In this document: positions 1 to 9,050 of the stretch, piece by piece
Layout: every line of letters begins with the position of its first letter
Numbering within the stretch: the stretch's first letter is position 1
Origin: Arthrobacter terricola
Lineage (GTDB): Bacteria; Actinomycetota; Actinomycetes; Actinomycetales; Micrococcaceae
Length of the DNA stretch: 64,000 bases
Assembly: GCF_004354015.1 (NCBI RefSeq)
Contig: NZ_SMRU01000012.1
Coordinates: 1 to 64,000 of the forward strand
Direction of reading: 5' to 3'
Made by a program: the position numbers and the translations under genes
The notes under the pieces: generated by a model
Databases searched by the model: none
Told to the model about the DNA's origin: nothing
What the model saw: the letters and a program-made list of their open reading frames with translations, nothing else

Positions 1-2
1 CC

Positions 3-650
3 CAAGACCGGAACCTGATGTACTACCTCACCGTCTACAACGAACCCATCACCCAACCCGCCGAACCCGACAACCTCGACACCAACGGCATCATCAAAGG
101 CATCTACAAACTCGCCGAAGCCCCCGAGCCCGGCACCAAACCCCGCGCCCAGATCCTCGCCTCCGGCGTCTCCGTCCCCTGGGCCCTCGAAGCCCAGCAA
201 ATCCTCAACGAGGACTGGAACATCGCAGCCGACGTCTGGTCCGTGACCTCCTGGAACGAACTCCGACGCGACGGCCTCGCCGCCGAAGAAGAAGCCTTCC
301 TCAACCCCGGCCAGGACCCACGCACACCATTCGTCACCCAGCAACTCGCCGGAGCCCACGGCCCCGTCATCGCCGTCTCGGACTACATGAAAGCCGTCCC
401 CGACCAAATCCGCCAATTCATCCCCAACGACTTCGCCTCCCTCGGCGCCGACGGCTTCGGCTTCTCCGACACCCGCCAAGCCGCCCGACGCTACTTCAAA
501 AACGACACCCACTCCATCGTCACCAAAACCCTCCAACTCCTCGCCCAACGCGGCGAAGTTGATGCCCAGGCTCCGGCCCAGGCCATCGAGAAGTACCGTC
601 TCCTGGATGTCAACGCCGGAACCACCGGTGGAGCAGGAGGCGAAAGCTAA
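3..650 (+). CDS. aceE: pyruvate dehydrogenase E1 component, 3' part
   Basis: The gene enters the window from the left; the open frame runs from base 3 and ends with TAA at 648-650, giving about 215 C-terminal residues. The sequence opens with NLMYYLTVYNEP, matching the homodimeric AceE-type E1 (the family has a YYxTxxNE stretch here), followed by the transketolase-like C-terminal domain with VPWALEAQQIL and DVWSVTSW. AceE decarboxylates pyruvate with thiamine diphosphate and passes the acetyl group to E2. The adjacent fatty-acid genes would use the acetyl-CoA, but no shared operon is implied. Assignment is by recognition of these C-terminal motifs only, since the cofactor-binding part lies outside the window. 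Confidence 0.88.
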   Translation, partial: QDRNLMYYLTVYNEPITQPAEPDNLDTNGIIKGIYKLAEAPEPGTKPRAQILASGVSVPWALEAQQILNEDWNIAADVWSVTSWNELRRDGLAAEEEAFLNPGQDPRTPFVTQQLAGAHGPVIAVSDYMKAVPDQIRQFIPNDFASLGADGFGFSDTRQAARRYFKNDTHSIVTKTLQLLAQRGEVDAQAPAQAIEKYRLLDVNAGTTGGAGGES

Positions 651-697
651 CCACTGGAAGCTGGAAGAACCAGGAGCTGGCGAAACCAGCAATACCG

Positions 698-738
698 CGA
701 CGGCGGTCCGTACCGGAAGGTGCGGGCCGCCGTCGGGC
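698..738 (+). terminator. probable terminator after aceE
   Basis: GACGGCGG at 699-706 pairs with CCGCCGTC at 727-734, with further pairing possible inside the loop. The T tract that follows is short (GGGCTTT). It lies about 50 bases past the aceE stop and before fasR, so a terminator is the simplest reading. Confidence 0.5.
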
Positions 739-854
739 TTTAACCCCGCCGCGGGCAGAAGGTGACGACACCTGCCAGCGGCAGACGAAGGCTCCGCGAA
801 GTTGTAGCCTTCGCACAAATGGAGCTTGCTGAGGATCAGCCGTATGCTCAAGGC

Positions 855-2099
855 ATGGCCGAGCCGATTCAAACTCCCGCAAAACGCAGAGCTGCTACGC
901 GCGCAGTGTCGCCGGAGAAGGCGGAGACCCTTAAGCGGCTGCGCGCAAATGTGGGGCAACTCTCCACCACCACCATGCGAAAGCTCGAAAAGTCGCTGCC
1001 TTGGTACAGCCGTCTGAGCTCGGATGAACGATCGGCGCTCGGCCTGGTTGCCCAAAACGGCATCGCGGCGTTCGTGACGTGGTACGAAAGGCCCAGTTCG
1101 CCGTCGTGGATTTTGACGGATGTCTTCGGCAACGCGCCGACGGAACTGACCCGTTCCATCAGCCTGCAAAAGGCCCTCCAACTGATCCGGATCGTGGTGG
1201 AAGTAGTCGAGGACCAGGTACCCGTCATCGCGCCCGAGTCAGACCAGCCCTCCCTGCGCGAAGCAGTGCTGCGCTATTCCCGTGAGGTGGCCTTCGCCGC
1301 CGCGGACGTCTACGCCCGTGCCGCCGAATCCCGCGGCTCGTGGGATACCCGGCTCGAAGCGCTGATTGTCGATGCCATCCTCCGCGGCGAAAACACCGAC
1401 GCTCTTCGCTCCCGCATTGCCGCCCTCGGCTGGAAGGCCCAGGAACGTTTCACCGTGATGGTGGGCAACTCCCCCTCCGAACCCAGCGCCAGCTACGTCA
1501 GCGAATTGCGCCGCACCGCGGGCCGCTACGCGGAGGACGCGCTTGTGGGCATCCAGGGCGACCGCCTCATCCTCATCCTGGGCGGACTGCAGGACCGCGA
1601 CAACGCGTATGTGAAGTTGAGCGAGCTGTTCGCCCCGGGCGCCGTGGTCTATGGACCAGAGGCCGGAACCCTCGTGGAAGCGAGCAGCTCGGCCCAGGCT
1701 GCCTTCGCGGGACTCACGGCCGCGAAGGCCTGGCCCTCGGCCCCGCGGCCGGTAGCCGCCGACGATCTCTTGCCGGAACGCGTGGTCTCGGGGGACGACG
1801 CGGCCCGCCGTTCCCTCATCAAGAACATCTACCGGCCGCTACTCGCGGCATCGAACGGACTCGTCGAAACGCTCGGAACGTACTTGGAGCTCGGCCACTC
1901 GCTTGAAGCGACGGCCCGGGAGCTCTTCGTCCACGCCAATACAGTGCGGTATCGTCTCAAGCGCGTCTGCGACGTCACGGGGTGGGATCCGCTCTTGCCC
2001 CGGGAGGCGTTCGTCCTCCAAACTGCCCTGGTTGTGGGCAGGCTTTCGGCCCAGCCGAAGGCGACGTCGGAGCGTCACGGTACCCGATCCGCGGGGTGA
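855..2099 (+). CDS. fasR: PucR-family transcriptional activator of fatty acid synthesis (FasR-like)
   Basis: A 414-residue protein from the chosen ATG at 855 (MAEPIQTPAKRRAATR). The frame is open upstream to 762, but the first 31 residues look like leader, so the start is uncertain. The C-terminus carries the PucR/CdaR helix-turn-helix (GHSLEATARELFVHANTVRYRLKR split over about residues 345-375), where xNTVRYRLxR is the family signature. The middle resembles the GGDEF-like region of PucR proteins. In Streptomyces, FasR is encoded directly upstream of fabD-fabH-acpP-fabF and activates that operon. The same order is seen here, with fabD starting 89 bases downstream, which is the main basis for the name. 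A palindrome at 2104-2120 is a candidate operator. Confidence 0.82.
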   Translation: MAEPIQTPAKRRAATRAVSPEKAETLKRLRANVGQLSTTTMRKLEKSLPWYSRLSSDERSALGLVAQNGIAAFVTWYERPSSPSWILTDVFGNAPTELTRSISLQKALQLIRIVVEVVEDQVPVIAPESDQPSLREAVLRYSREVAFAAADVYARAAESRGSWDTRLEALIVDAILRGENTDALRSRIAALGWKAQERFTVMVGNSPSEPSASYVSELRRTAGRYAEDALVGIQGDRLILILGGLQDRDNAYVKLSELFAPGAVVYGPEAGTLVEASSSAQAAFAGLTAAKAWPSAPRPVAADDLLPERVVSGDDAARRSLIKNIYRPLLAASNGLVETLGTYLELGHSLEATARELFVHANTVRYRLKRVCDVTGWDPLLPREAFVLQTALVVGRLSAQPKATSERHGTRSAG

Positions 2100-2103
2100 A
2101 CCG

Positions 2104-2120
2104 TTGTAGACTTCCTACAA
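2104..2120. promoter_or_regulatory. palindrome in fabD promoter region (candidate FasR site)
   Basis: TTGTAG, five bases, CTACAA: a perfect 6-bp inverted repeat in the 88-base gap between fasR and fabD. It is placed where a regulator of fabD would bind. Assignment to FasR is inference from position. Confidence 0.35.
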
Positions 2121-2187
2121 ACTGACCCAGTGAGCTTGGTGTACGCAAACACCGGAAGTTCACGCGGCAATTTGGAAAGCTGGTTAC

Positions 2188-3117
2188 GTGCTTGCAATCG
2201 TCTGCCCTGGACAGGGCTCCCAGACCCCTGGATTTTTGGCCCCGTGGCTGGAGCTCCCATCCGTAGAAGGCCACCTCGCCTCGCTGAGCGAAATCGCAGG
2301 CATCGACCTCAAGGCCCACGGCACCACCTCCGATGAAGAAACCATCAAGGACACCGCCGTAGCGCAGCCGTTGATCGTCGCCGCAGGACTCGTGGCGGCA
2401 AAGTCCCTGTTCGACGTCGAACTCAGCACGCTTCCCATCGTCCTGGCCGGTCACTCGGTCGGCGAAATCACCGCTTCCGCCCTCGCGGGAGTGCTCAGCG
2501 AATCCGATGCGATGACGTTCGTCCGCGAACGCGCGAACAACATGGCTGCTGCCGCCGCCGTCACCCCGACCGGCATGAGCGCCGTGGTGGGCGGCGATCC
2601 CGCGGAAGTGCTATCGGCTATCGAGGCCGCAGGCGCAACCCCGGCGAACGTCAACGGTGCGGGACAGACCGTGGCCGCCGGCACTTTCGAGCAACTCCAG
2701 GCCCTCGCGGATAACCCTCCGGCCAAAGCCAGGGTCATCCCGTTGAAGGTTGCCGGTGCATTCCACACCGCCCACATGGCACCCGCCGTCGACGCCCTGG
2801 AAGCGCTGCGGCCTTCGCTCAAGCCGCAGGCGCCTACCGTTCCTTTGCTTTCCAACTTCGACGGCCAGCAGGTCACGGACGGCGGTGCCGCCGTCGAAAG
2901 CCTGATCGCCCAGGTGTCGCGGCCGGTCCGTTGGGACCTTTGCATGGAGAACCTGGTCCAGCGCGGCGTCACCGGCCTCATCGAGCTCGCCCCCGCAGGA
3001 ACCTTGGCAGGCCTGGCCAAGCGCGGGATGCCGGGAGTCAAGACTGTCGCCGTCAAGACCCCGGACGATTTGTCCGCGGCACTGGCGCTCTTCGCGGAAT
3101 TGGAGGGACAAGCATGA
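2188..3117 (+). CDS. fabD: malonyl-CoA:ACP transacylase
   Basis: A 309-residue FabD that moves malonyl from CoA to the acyl carrier protein, the entry step of type II fatty acid synthesis. The nucleophile is Ser90 in GHSVGE, the conserved N-terminal PGQGSQ is at residues 8-13, and the catalytic His is probably His193 in AFHTAHM. Length is normal for the family. The start is GTG at 2188, giving MLAIVCPGQG, which is where FabD proteins begin. The stop overlaps the fabH start (ATGA at 3114-3117), so the two are translationally coupled. Confidence 0.95.
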   Translation: MLAIVCPGQGSQTPGFLAPWLELPSVEGHLASLSEIAGIDLKAHGTTSDEETIKDTAVAQPLIVAAGLVAAKSLFDVELSTLPIVLAGHSVGEITASALAGVLSESDAMTFVRERANNMAAAAAVTPTGMSAVVGGDPAEVLSAIEAAGATPANVNGAGQTVAAGTFEQLQALADNPPAKARVIPLKVAGAFHTAHMAPAVDALEALRPSLKPQAPTVPLLSNFDGQQVTDGGAAVESLIAQVSRPVRWDLCMENLVQRGVTGLIELAPAGTLAGLAKRGMPGVKTVAVKTPDDLSAALALFAELEGQA

Positions 3118-4175
3118 GCACCCCCATACTCAAGCAAGCACCGACCCACGAATACTCGCGGATCATCGGCATCGGGGCATACCGCCCAGAGGTCATCGTC
3201 ACCAACGACGACGTCTGCCAGTGGATCGACTCTTCCGACGAGTGGATCCGCCAGCGCACTGGAATTGTGACCCGCCACCGCGCGCCGGCCGGAGTCAGCG
3301 TCATCGACATGGCCGAAGGCGCCGCACGCGAAGCCCTCAAGCAAGCGGGTATCGAAGCCTCGCAACTGGGCGCTGTGATCGTCTCCACCGTCACGCACCC
3401 CTTCGCGACGCCATCTGCGGCGGCCGCCCTCACGGACCGTCTGGGCGCCACGCCGGCCCCGGCTTTCGACATTTCCGCGGCATGCGCGGGCTACTGCTAC
3501 GGCATTGCCCAGGCCGACGCCCTGGTCCGCTCGGGCGCCGCAGAGTATGTCCTGGTAGTCGGCGCCGAGAAGCTCTCGGATGTCATCGACAACCACGAGC
3601 GCACGATTTCCTTCCTCCTCGGCGACGGCGCCGGCGCGGTCGTGATCGGCCCCTCCGAGACCCCCGGCATCGCCCCGTCAGTCTGGGGATCCGACGGAAG
3701 CAAGTGGAACGCGATCGGGATGACTCACTCGCTCGACGACGTCCGGAAGCTGGGCGAGACCGCCCGCCACTCGGACGAATCGGACGACCAAGCGATCATC
3801 GAGGCGACGCAGGACATCTGGCCGACCCTGCGCCAGGACGGCCAGACGGTCTTCCGCTGGGCCGTGTGGGAGATGGCCAAGGTGGCCCAGCAAGCACTGG
3901 ACTCCGCCGGGATCGAAGCGACGGACCTTGCTGCCTTCGTCCCGCACCAGGCGAACATGCGCATCATTGATGAGATGGTCAAGAAGCTCAAGCTTCCCGA
4001 AACCGTGGTGGTTGCCCGCGATATCGCCGACGCCGGTAACACGTCCGCGGCTTCCATCCCCCTCGCCACGCACCGCCTCCTGCAGGAAAACCCCGGGCTC
4101 AGCGGCGGACTCGCCCTGCAGATCGGGTTCGGCGCGGGCCTGGTCTTCGGCGCCCAGGTAGTAGTACTTCCGTAG
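3114..4175 (+). CDS. fabH: 3-oxoacyl-ACP synthase III
   Basis: A 353-residue KAS III that starts fatty acid chains by condensing an acyl-CoA with malonyl-ACP. The catalytic triad is visible: Cys124 in SAACAGYCYG, His278 in PHQANMRI and Asn309 in DAGNTSAAS. The ATG at 3114 follows GGAGGGACAAGC and overlaps the fabD stop. An upstream frame extension inside fabD is rejected. In this group FabH typically prefers branched starters, which the sequence alone does not show. It sits in fabD-fabH-acpP-fabF. Confidence 0.95.
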   Translation: MSTPILKQAPTHEYSRIIGIGAYRPEVIVTNDDVCQWIDSSDEWIRQRTGIVTRHRAPAGVSVIDMAEGAAREALKQAGIEASQLGAVIVSTVTHPFATPSAAAALTDRLGATPAPAFDISAACAGYCYGIAQADALVRSGAAEYVLVVGAEKLSDVIDNHERTISFLLGDGAGAVVIGPSETPGIAPSVWGSDGSKWNAIGMTHSLDDVRKLGETARHSDESDDQAIIEATQDIWPTLRQDGQTVFRWAVWEMAKVAQQALDSAGIEATDLAAFVPHQANMRIIDEMVKKLKLPETVVVARDIADAGNTSAASIPLATHRLLQENPGLSGGLALQIGFGAGLVFGAQVVVLP

Positions 4176-4272
4176 CTCCGTCCGCAACTGAATAGCACTT
4201 CGAAACCCAAGCCGTATCCGCGGTTTGCCCCATTTCCGGCAGCAGCCGGCATAACAAGAAAAGGAGCCGACA

Positions 4273-4518
4273 ATGGCTAGCAACGAAGAAATCCTGGCCG
4301 GCCTGGCTGAAATCGTGAACGAAGAGACGGGCCTCGCCACTGAAGCCGTCGAGCTCGACAAGTCCTTCACCGAGGACCTGGACATCGACTCGATCTCGAT
4401 GATGACCATCGTCGTCAACGCTGAAGAGAAGTTCGGCGTCCGCATCCCGGACGAAGAGGTCAAGAACCTGAAGACCGTCGGCGACGCCGTCAACTTCATC
4501 TCCAACGCGCAGGCCTAG
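4273..4518 (+). CDS. acpP: acyl carrier protein
   Basis: An 81-residue acidic protein with the phosphopantetheine attachment site Ser40 in DIDSISMM. It carries the growing acyl chain between the Fab enzymes. A clear ribosome site (AAGGAG) lies 7 bases before ATG 4273. The 97-base gap after fabH is longer than the other junctions in the operon. Confidence 0.95.
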   Translation: MASNEEILAGLAEIVNEETGLATEAVELDKSFTEDLDIDSISMMTIVVNAEEKFGVRIPDEEVKNLKTVGDAVNFISNAQA

Positions 4519-4658
4519 TCTGGCCTCAACTGTGCCGGACTTCGGGTGCGCCCTGTTGCGTCCGAAGCCCGGCACAGCTGCTTTATCTCCCAAAGTCTTC
4601 TTTTGGCGCCCGCTTGGAAACAGCACGCGGGCAGGCCGATCCAACAGAGAGTGATCGC

Positions 4659-5894
4659 ATGGCACGCAAAGTAGTCATAACCGGTCTGGGCGCAACCACG
4701 CCCATCGGCGGCGACGTCCCCACGATGTGGAAGAACGCGCTCAAAGGGGTCTCCGGTGCCCACACGCTCGAGGACGAGTGGGTTTCCAAGTATGACCTTC
4801 CGGTCCACTTTGCCGCCCGGTGCTCGACTCCGGCACTTGATGTCTTGACCCGCGTCGAGGCCAAGCGCATGGATCCCTCGACGCAATTCGGCGTCATCGC
4901 GGCCCGCGAGGCCTGGGCCGATTCCGGTATCACGGATATCGACCACGATCGCCTGGCGGTGGCCTTTGCCACCGGCATCGGCGGTGTGTGGACCCTCCTC
5001 GACGCGTGGGACACGCTGAAGGAAAAAGGCCCCCGCCGGGTGCTGCCCATGACGGTGCCCATGCTGATGCCGAACGGTGTCGCAGCCGCCGTCAGCCTCG
5101 ACCTCGGCGCACGCGCTGGTGCCCACACCCCGGTTTCAGCCTGCGCGTCCGGAACCGAGGCCCTCCACCTCGGGCTCGACCTCATTCGCTCGGGGAAGGC
5201 CGACGTCGTGATGTGCGGTGGCGCCGAAGCGGCGATCCACCCGATGCCCCTTGCCGCGTTCTCTTCCATGCAGGCACTCTCCCGCCGCAACGACGATCCG
5301 GAACACGCGTCGCGCCCGTACGACCGTGACCGCGACGGCTTTGTCATGGGTGAAGGTGCCGGTGCCCTCGTGCTCGAGGCCGAAGAGCACGCCATTGCGC
5401 GCGGCGCCCGTATCTACGCGGAACTCGCCGGCACGTCCGTTACCGCCGACGCCTACCACATCACCGCTCCGGACCCGGAAGGACTTGGCGCAACCCGCGC
5501 GCTGAAGGCCGCCATGTTCGATGGCCGGATCCAGGCTGAGGACGTGGTGCACGTCAACGCACACGCAACCTCCACGCCTGTGGGTGACAAGCCTGAATAC
5601 ACTGCCCTCCGCGCGGCGCTGGGTACGCACGTCGACAACGTCGCCGTCTCTGCCACCAAGTCCCAAATGGGACACTTGCTGGGTGCGTCCGGAGCCGTGG
5701 AAGCCGTGCTGACGGTGCTCGCCGTCTACGAACGCCGGGCTCCGTTGACCATCAACCTGGAAAACCAGGATCCCGAGATCCCGCTCGACGTTGTCACATC
5801 CGCCCGGACCCTTCCTGCCGGCGACATCGTGGCATTGAGCAACTCTTTCGGTTTCGGCGGGCACAACGCCGTCATCGCTATCCGAAGCCTCTGA
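4659..5894 (+). CDS. fabF: 3-oxoacyl-ACP synthase II
   Basis: A 411-residue KAS II that elongates acyl-ACP with malonyl-ACP. The Cys-His-His triad is Cys162 in SACASGTEA, His302 in NAHATSTPVGD and His339 in SQMGHLLGASG, and FGFGGHN is near the C-terminus. The start at ATG 4659 (MARKVVITGLG) fits the family; the frame is open to 4614 but those residues are not conserved in type. It is the last gene of the fab operon, followed closely by a strong terminator. Confidence 0.94.
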   Translation: MARKVVITGLGATTPIGGDVPTMWKNALKGVSGAHTLEDEWVSKYDLPVHFAARCSTPALDVLTRVEAKRMDPSTQFGVIAAREAWADSGITDIDHDRLAVAFATGIGGVWTLLDAWDTLKEKGPRRVLPMTVPMLMPNGVAAAVSLDLGARAGAHTPVSACASGTEALHLGLDLIRSGKADVVMCGGAEAAIHPMPLAAFSSMQALSRRNDDPEHASRPYDRDRDGFVMGEGAGALVLEAEEHAIARGARIYAELAGTSVTADAYHITAPDPEGLGATRALKAAMFDGRIQAEDVVHVNAHATSTPVGDKPEYTALRAALGTHVDNVAVSATKSQMGHLLGASGAVEAVLTVLAVYERRAPLTINLENQDPEIPLDVVTSARTLPAGDIVALSNSFGFGGHNAVIAIRSL

Positions 5895-5912
5895 CGAATT
5901 TGCGTCATGGCG

Positions 5913-5952
5913 AAAGAAGAGGGCCCCACCGTGGTGGGGCCCTCTTCTTTTG
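5913..5952. terminator. strong bidirectional terminator between fabF and DUF3145
   Basis: A perfect 18-bp inverted repeat (5913-5930 with 5933-5950) with a GT loop. The arms end in AAAGAAG and CTTCTTTT, so T-rich ends occur on both strands. It separates the rightward fab operon from the convergent DUF3145 gene. Confidence 0.85.
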
Positions 5953-6004
5953 CTATGGAAGAGCCGGCTACGGTCCGGGACCGGAAGCCATGGCTGTACC
6001 CGGC

Positions 6005-6508
6005 CTAGCCGACCTGATGGAGCCAGCGAACCGGGGCACCCTCGGCCGCGTGCCGGAACGGTTCAAGCTCTTCGTCCCATGCCTCGCCCAAGGCCAGGGA
6101 AAGCTCATGGTATACGGCTGCGGGATCGCCTGCTGCGGATTCATAGGCATAGCGGATACGGTCCTCGGTCACCATGATGTTGCCGTGTACGTCCGTGACC
6201 GCGTGGAAAATGCCCAATTCGGGAGTGTGCGACCAGCGGCCGCCGTCCACGCCCTGGCTCGGTTCTTCGGTCACCTCGTACCGAAGGTGCGCCCAGCCAC
6301 GCAAAGCAGAGGCCAGTTGCGCACCCGTTCCGGGGGCTCCTGTCCACGAAAGCTCGGAACGAAACATTCCGGGCGCAGCAGGCTGAGCAGTCCACTCCAA
6401 GTCGGTCCGCTTATCCACGACCGACCCGATGGCCCACTCAACGTGAGGGCACAGCGCCGTAGGGGCCGAATGCACGAATAAGACACCCCGGGTTATTGCA
6501 ACAGACAT
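6005..6508 (-). CDS. DUF3145 family protein
   Basis: A 167-residue protein of the actinobacterial DUF3145 family, function unknown. The start at 6508 gives MSVAITRGVLFVHSAP, the typical N-terminus, and GGAGG lies 5 bases upstream. The frame extends further to 6673 but that part has no such support. It lacks signal peptide or membrane segments and is rich in Trp and acidic residues. It is convergent with fabF and transcribed alone. Confidence 0.82.
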   Translation of the reverse strand: MSVAITRGVLFVHSAPTALCPHVEWAIGSVVDKRTDLEWTAQPAAPGMFRSELSWTGAPGTGAQLASALRGWAHLRYEVTEEPSQGVDGGRWSHTPELGIFHAVTDVHGNIMVTEDRIRYAYESAAGDPAAVYHELSLALGEAWDEELEPFRHAAEGAPVRWLHQVG

Positions 6509-6799
6509 TCCATCCTCCATAGCTGTAGGTACGTCTTCCCCAACGACCTCCGCCTGGATGAAAGTTTGTTGCGCGGGTGTCACGCGCTTCGGTTGATCCT
6601 GGCTATCCCTGCTTCCTGCGATATTTGAATTTTGCGTCGAATTCGATTTTTTGCACGTTGGAGGAACATTCAAGTAGGAGTTGAGGGTTCCCCGATCTTG
6701 CTTTCATTTTGCCGTACCCGCCGGAATAACGCCAGTACGATTCCGGCATGGGACATTTGCGACGTTATGGGTCGAGCCGGGTTCACGAGCGGGCATAAT

Positions 6800-7729
6800 T
6801 TACGCCCTCGGATGGGCTTGTTGATAGCTATTTCGGAGCCTTTCCACAGATACATGAGTATAGATCTGGGTGGTCGCAAGGCTGCTGTGGCCAAGGATTT
6901 CCTGGACTGCACGGAGGTCTGCCCCGCCGTCGAGCAGGTGTGTGGCGGCCGTGTGGCGCAAGGCGTGGGGACCGCTCGAAGCGGTATCTCCCAGAGCTTC
7001 CAATAGTTCACTGACAACCGTCCGGGCCTGGCGCTGGTCCATCCTGTTGCCACGCGCACCGAGGAAAAGCGCAGGTCCGCTGAGCTCCGTCACGAGCCGC
7101 CCGCGGCCCCGCCGAAGCCAATCGTCCACGGCGTGTGCCGCCGGCACGCCGAAGGGGACCGTCCGCTCCTTGTTACCCTTGCCCAGAACGCGAAGGGTCC
7201 GGCGATCCGCGTCAAGGTCGTCGATGTCCAAGCCGACAAGCTCGCCAACCCGGATTCCCGTCGCGTAGAGGAGCTCTACGACGGCCCGGTTCCGCACGGC
7301 GATCGGCGAACCTTCACTGGCGTCTTCTTCCAAGCGTTCAAGAATCCTGCCGATTTGCTGCCGGTGGAGTACGCCGGGCAGCGGGTGGTCGCGTTTAGGG
7401 GCTTGGAGCCGAAGAGCCGGGTCGACTGAAATCAGCTCCTCCCTTAGCGCCCAGGAGGTGAACGCCCTGGCCGTGGCAGCCCGACGGCTAAGGGTTGCCC
7501 GGGACATGCCGCCCTCGCTCTGCGAACCCAGCCAGCGCCGGAGCGTACCAAGTTCCAGGGCAGGAAGATCGACGACGCCTTCAGCAGTGGCGAAATACAA
7601 CAGGCTTTCGACGTCGGCCACATAGGCCCGCACTGTATGGACCGACCGGGCGCGCTCGCCCTCCAGGTACCGGCGAAAATCCTGCACGGACCGGTCGAGT
7701 CTCTCGGGAAGCGGATTCTCCTGCACCAT
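6800..7729 (-). CDS. xerC: tyrosine recombinase XerC
   Basis: A 309-residue tyrosine recombinase for resolving chromosome dimers at dif. It has an N-terminal core-binding SAM-like domain (about residues 5-95) and a C-terminal catalytic domain. Catalytic residues visible are the Arg in ATGIRVGEL, HxxR in HALRHTAATHLL, the His in GHSSLATT and the nucleophile Tyr in QIYTHVS. ATG 7729 (MVQENPLPER) gives the usual length; an upstream GTG at 7801 is possible. It is the last gene of the minus-strand run comM-dprA-xerC, so transcription reaching it may be changed by the element in comM. It is a core gene, not part of the element. Confidence 0.88.
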   Translation of the reverse strand: MVQENPLPERLDRSVQDFRRYLEGERARSVHTVRAYVADVESLLYFATAEGVVDLPALELGTLRRWLGSQSEGGMSRATLSRRAATARAFTSWALREELISVDPALRLQAPKRDHPLPGVLHRQQIGRILERLEEDASEGSPIAVRNRAVVELLYATGIRVGELVGLDIDDLDADRRTLRVLGKGNKERTVPFGVPAAHAVDDWLRRGRGRLVTELSGPALFLGARGNRMDQRQARTVVSELLEALGDTASSGPHALRHTAATHLLDGGADLRAVQEILGHSSLATTQIYTHVSVERLRNSYQQAHPRA

Positions 7730-7815
7730 CCCACTCTGCCAGCTCTGGGGCGGTGCGGCTGGCATCGCCACGGCCAGGCTGCACCACTCCACGCCCCGCA
7801 CAACTTTACGCCGGT

Positions 7816-9039
7816 TCAGCCTTTCTTCCCCGAGCGCTTCCAGCCACCACTGACCGAGACGGCCAGGCCGAGCAAGCCGAGGCGCCCGAGCCCCGCTTTG
7901 ACCGAATTCTGGCTGAGTCCCGCGACGACAGCGAGTTTCTCGACCGAGCTCGTGGACCGGAGTGGCAGGGCGTCCAGAAGAATCAAATCTTCGAGTGTCA
8001 ATCCGTCGCGCTCGGAAGCCTCTGTGTCTTTGTCGCCGACGAGTCCCTCACCACTCGCTCCAGCAAGTTCGACGATTTCGCCCACATCCGTGACGCAAAC
8101 AGCTCCGCCGTCCCGGAGCAGCCGATGGCATCACGCCGAATTGGCGCTGTGGATCGAGCCGGGGACGGCTGCGACCACCCTGCCCATGGATTCGGCGTGG
8201 TGCGCCGTGTTCAGGGCTCCCGAGCGCCAACGGGCCTCAACCACAACCGTCACGGATGCCAAGGCCGCAATGATCCTGTTCCGCTGGAGGAAGCGGTACC
8301 GGGTTGGCGCAGACCCCGGTGGAACCTCGGCAATCACGGCGCCCTGGTTCGCAACAACACGGAGGAGGTCTTCGTTTCCAGCTGGGTAGAATCGATCCAC
8401 GCCACCGGCCATGACAGCTATGGTCGGCATGGCGTTGGTCCCTCCTGCCAAGGCGCCGCGGTGCGCATGCGCATCGATTCCATAAGCGCCACCCGAGACC
8501 ACCGTGTAGCCGCGCTGCCCGAGGGCGTAACCGAAGTCGCCGGTGACCGAGGAGCCGTAACTGGTGCTGTCGCGGGAGCCGACTATTGCCACGGCCTTCT
8601 GCATGACGGGGAACTCCAGCTCGCTCCCCCGCCACCACAAGCACAACGGTTCATGGAGATCAAGATCGGCCAATTGGGCCGGCCATAGCCGGTCTCCGGG
8701 GACGAGCAAGCGGCCACCGAGGCGTTGCATGGTGGCTAGGTCCCGCTCAGGGGCCAGATCGCCAATACGCGGCTTCCACCGCTGCAATGCCGAGGCCAGG
8801 CTGGCAGCTGCCGGAGCGGCACCGCTATCCACCAAAAGGGAGGTGACCTCCTGCTGAAGGGCTGGTCCGAAAGCCACTTCACCGCTCGCAATCCTCAAGG
8901 CGTCGGCAGGTCCCGCTGCACGCACCAAGGCGAGTCCAGTGGCGTCTTGCGGTTCCATCAGCCGCGACAACGCCGCCCGAGCCAAACGCTCGTTTGAAGG
9001 CGCCTCCGGTTTGGCCAGGGCCAGTTCATGGTCAGTCAT
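7816..9039 (-). pseudogene. dprA: dprA with an in-frame premature TGA
   Basis: DprA/Smf loads RecA on incoming single-stranded DNA during natural transformation. The frame from ATG 9039 (AAGGAA just upstream) codes for the N-terminal part and the Rossmann fold (AIVGSRDSTSYG, SGGAYGIDAHAHRGAL, FLQRNRIIAAL). It meets TGA at 8133-8131, codon 303. The same frame continues without shift to 7816 and encodes the expected remainder: CHRLLRDGGAVCVTD and a winged-helix C-terminal domain. Relatives read NSAGCHRL here, so a Gly codon (GGA) has become TGA by one base change. The product would keep the Rossmann fold but lose the C-terminal domain, about 104 residues. A sequencing error or readthrough is possible. 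It lies 11 bases after the comM stop. Confidence 0.8.
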
Positions 9040-9050
9040 GGCGTTTCCTT

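Noticed and set aside
6800..7801. XerC-type gene as the element's integrase
   Set aside because: It lies outside the att sites in its usual core position after dprA; the element has its own serine integrase.
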